This document shows, piece after piece, positions 61,206 through 64,000 of a stretch of 64,000 bases of DNA (position 1 is its first letter; each line of letters starts with the position of its first letter). The stretch lies in assembly GCA_948144175.1 (NCBI GenBank), contig CANXME010002579.1, forward strand, positions 1,672,001-1,736,000. Reading direction: 5' to 3'. The notes under the pieces are model-generated. The model saw only the letters and a list, made by a program, of their open reading frames with translations, searched no databases and was not told the DNA's origin. The translations under genes were made by a program, and so were the position numbers. The stretch is from Closterium sp. NIES-65. Its lineage: Eukaryota > Streptophyta > Zygnematophyceae > Desmidiales > Closteriaceae.

Positions 61206-62437
61206 GGTAATTTGCCTGCCATGATGGTGTTCACTAGGGCATGTAGGTGGGTGCAGACCGATGCGCTGGTTGCCGATGCGTCGCGAAGGTGTTCGAAGGC
61301 GGTTCCGGACGGTCCGGTCCCCACACCATTTTCGCACCGACCCAGAAGCTTGGCGAAATCAGCTTGGCTGATTTGCAGGTTCGGGCCTGGTGTCGTTGGC
61401 CAGCTCAGCTGCTCGTCATCGGCTCAGGGGTGTTTCGCGCGGAGTTCTTCCAAAACTGCTGGGCCAGGTGGGCAGACTGGGGTTGACTCGAGGGCCAGCA
61501 CGGCTCGGCGGAGGCTTCCTCGCTTGGCCAGGCCTTCCGCCCTGCTGAGAACTCCCGCCTCGTCTGGCTGGTGACGTGGAAGCGGTGGGGTGTTGTTGGC
61601 TTCGATCGTGTCAGAGTACAGCTGCCCCCATTCGCCACGCTGGAAAGCTCTGAGACGGGCTTTGACTTCGGGCCACTTCGGTCTTCTTGGCGACGGTTGG
61701 CGAAGTGTGAGCCGAGGGAGAAACAGCAGCAGTCGCCAGCCTGCGACTGAGTCAGGGTTTCGCGCGAGGTGTAGGAGCGGGGTGAGTAACACCAGCGAAA
61801 ATAGCTGACACAAATTGGGCGGTAATCGGCGCGACAGGGATGGCTGACGACTGTCGCAAAGTGCCGCCAAGTCCCAATCATCGATGGCTGCGAACAGGTC
61901 TGATCGTTTCGCCAATTCCCCTGGCGAGAAGTAGCGGGGGAAATGTGCTTGGTTTGCGGACGCGCTGCGAGAGCGCGCTGCCTGATGTCTCTGCTCGCGC
62001 CTTTGTGCGTCGCTCTGTCCAGGAGTTGGGATTGTGGCCGTCCGATTGATCTATTGCCTGCCTCCTTCCTCGTCCGCCTCATGCTCACCAGCTCGCCTCC
62101 CAGTCCCTAGCCTCTCTCCTGCATCATCTGTTTCCTCCGCGTCGTCTTCACTTTGTGGGAGCGGCTCCTCCCTATAAGAAGGGTCCCGTCGTTCCTCCTC
62201 CTCATCAGTTCTCTCCAGAACCGTTAAAGCCTGTCTCCCTGCCGCTTGGAAGCCATTCTCCGGTCCACCCCCTGCGCCGCTAGCCGTCACTCTCCCTCTG
62301 CCTCGCCCTCCTTGGCCTCGCGATGGTGATTGCTGGGCCGACCGATTATTCGCCAATGCACGTTGGCGCTGCGTCGGTTGCGTTCGGAAAGCCACCGCCT
62401 GCCTCCGGAACGGGGACCATGCCGACGGGCTCCCCAA
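61206..62437 (-). pseudogene. LINE-C N-terminal, pre-RT and RT start
   Basis: Conserved pieces are FRTQPTQRQRALANNRSAQQ (62330-62400), GGGPENGFQ, DPSYREEP, LPPNLCQLFSLVLLTPLLHL (61770-61830), GWRLLLFLPRLTLRQPSP and GPSGTAFEHLRDA with LHALVNTIMAGKLP at the truncation. Frames change near 61915 and 61424. Confidence 0.82.
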
Positions 62438-63725
62438 CGCTGCCTGTTCCGAGGCTCGTGACAGTAGACGCTGAAATCCTTCCTCGCCCGCACCGTCGTT
62501 TCAAGAGGCCTTGGCGTCTCTTCCTGTCGAGCCGCCTGTTCCCCTCGCGGCGGCGTTTGATGTATCTGCTCCGTCAGTCGTTCCTCGAGCTGCCGACCCT
62601 GCTGTTCCGTCAGCGGCCGCCGCGCGGGCAGTTGTTGCTGGCGGCGTGACTGACCAGCCGGAGGGGTCCGCCACCACTGACGTCCAGGGCCAGCCGGCGC
62701 TTCCCGCCTCTCCGGCTCCCCCGTCTGCACCGTCTGCGGGGGCTCCTCTCGTGCCGCCTGCTGATGCTCCCGTTGCCCAGCCGGGTGTTGCTCCGCCTGC
62801 TCCGCCCGAGGCGGGTCCGTCTGCGCCGTCTGTGGCAGTTCCTGGTGCACCACTGGTGGCGAATCCCTCTGCGCTGACCGTTCGGCGTCCGCAGTCTCCT
62901 GGCCGTCATCAGCAGCGGCCGCAATCCCTAGCGTGTCAGGACGTACGCGCGACGTCCCGGCGCCGCCACAATTCTCCGCGGCGCCGCGGTTCTCGGGCGA
63001 ACTGAGCGACGCAACGCGGCGACCGAGGCGGCTGGTGGGGGCCGCGTCAGCGGGATGGCGGCTGGGGGTCTGATCAGCCGGTGACGATGGCTGATCTGCA
63101 GCGCGCGGTGTCTGCTGCTGTGCGCGAGGAGCGGAACGGGCAGGCGAGCCAGAGCAACTCCCCGCGTGTTGCTCCGACCCCCGCGGCACCTCCTCCAGCA
63201 GCACCTCCTGCCCTGGTAGCCCCTCGTCCTCCTGCAAACGTTCCTCCTCCTCATGTCCCCGTGGCTGCGCATTATCCGTCCGTGCTGCCCGTTGATCCCG
63301 CTCCCCCATCCACAGGTGCGGCGTACTCGTTCTCAGCCCTACTGGGGCCTCAGCATCCGGTCGCGGTTCCGGAGGTGACCCTTGGTCAGATCTGGCGCCT
63401 CTCGGAGGCGCTGCGGGTCGTGCATCTAGTGCAGGTGTATGGTCATGCCGCCCTGTCCCAGGGCGACTCGCTGGTGGGCGGCCCTCGGGACGATTGTTTC
63501 GCGGCAGCTGATCGCCTCGCCGAGCTGCTAGCGCCCGTGTTGGCTGCGCTCGCGCCGGGTGGGCTTGCGGGGGTCGGGCCCCTTGGTTCTGCTGTGCGTG
63601 GGCTGCGGCGGTTGTTGCATGCAGGGACTGGATCCGGGGCGATCGCCGCAGGCACGGTGTTGGTGCGTGAGTTGCATCGCACGCTGTCAGGGCTGCTTGT
63701 TGTGTTTGATGCGGATCAGGTCTAG
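62323..63725 (+). pseudogene. Gag-like ORF of LINE-C, one frameshift and one stop
   Basis: Starts MVIAGPTDYSPMHVGAAS, shifts frame around 62500-62640, has a TGA at 63003-63005, then continues PVTMADLQRAVSAAVREER and a C-terminal domain (VTLGQIWRLSEALRVVHL, ADRLAELLAPVLAA, VRELHRTLSGLL) clearly homologous to LINE-A's. Leu, Ala, Arg and Gly codons in this domain differ mainly at synonymous positions. It ends TAG 63723-63725, at the homologous place. Confidence 0.75.
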
Positions 63726-63865
63726 CGTCCGCGTGCCCCGGGAGCTCACCGCGTGTAGATGCGGGCTCCTCTTGCTCCATGCTTCACCTAGGCTAGAGTG
63801 GTGTGTGCCATGCGTGTATGTGTGCCTATAGTTGCTTGTTTTGTGTGTTTCTTGCCACTCCTCAC

Positions 63866-63884
63866 GCGCGGCCGAAGGCCGCGC
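63866..63884. other. Conserved GAA-loop hairpin of LINE-C
   Basis: GCGCGGCC-GAA-GGCCGCGC, identical to the LINE-A hairpin at 56815-56833. The second hairpin of LINE-A is only half present here. Confidence 0.75.
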
Positions 63885-64000
63885 CGCGAGCGCCGGCCGC
63901 CGGGTTGGTGAGATGAACCACCAAAGAACTAATGAAATGAGGAAGACAGAGGCCGGTTTATGAGGCAGGATGTACTCATTATAGGCTGTTTTATGAGGCT

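Larger units (their letters stand above)
61206..63930 (-). mobile_element. LINE-C: third copy, 3' half deleted
   Basis: It retains the 5' hairpin, the gag-like ORF, the N-terminal frame, the pre-RT region and the start of the RT. RT finger-palm, endonuclease and 3' end are missing because of the fusion to LINE-B at about 61205. The 5' limit is near 63900-63950. Confidence 0.85.

Overview
This window looks like repeat-rich, GC-rich nuclear DNA of a green-lineage eukaryote. The best clue is one host gene (4305-12964) whose conserved blocks match the plant form of Enhancer of Polycomb-like (EPL), a NuA4-type histone acetyltransferase subunit. Spliceosomal GT-AG introns, Copia elements primed by initiator tRNA-Met, a PAT-type DIRS element of the kind known from volvocine algae, and hAT and RLE-type LINE elements agree with this. 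I cannot name the species; a streptophyte or other green alga is a low-confidence guess.

Layout. 1-3323: 3' part of a Copia element with its 3' LTR. 4305-12964: EPL gene, at least three exons, with very long low-complexity regions and a curious palindrome-bearing 60-bp array across an exon/intron junction. 13131-13557: MITE-like element. 13935-18308: DIRS/PAT-like retrotransposon on the minus strand (gag-like, RT/RNase H with methyltransferase-like tail, tyrosine recombinase) bounded by split direct repeats A1-ORFs-B1A2-B2. 18551-27881: minus-strand Copia split by a complete 7.5-kb Copia (19784-27307) with a perfect 5-bp target duplication. 27882-35581: chimeric, deleted minus-strand Copia sequence carrying a 1.3-kb coding-less LTR element (29463-30770). 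35789-42533: another complete but dead Copia, inserted into an older LTR. 43443-46608: five-exon hAT transposase gene. 46609-49167: gene-free DNA with microsatellites. 49168-63930: four RLE-type LINE copies in the same orientation.

The most unusual system is the LINE array. The three larger copies each carry an RT-endonuclease reading frame on the minus strand and a gag-like frame on the plus strand, starting head to head. Comparing copies by eye, each frame shows mainly synonymous differences in its own territory, so both look selected as protein. Three LINE 3' ends abut (CT)n tracts, suggesting microsatellite targeting.

Most elements are decayed. Several premature stops are CAG-to-TAG changes at a glutamine conserved in a sister copy, which fits deamination of methylated cytosine. 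Apart from EPL there is no clear host gene. The rest of the window records nested insertion, recombination and deletion among element families.
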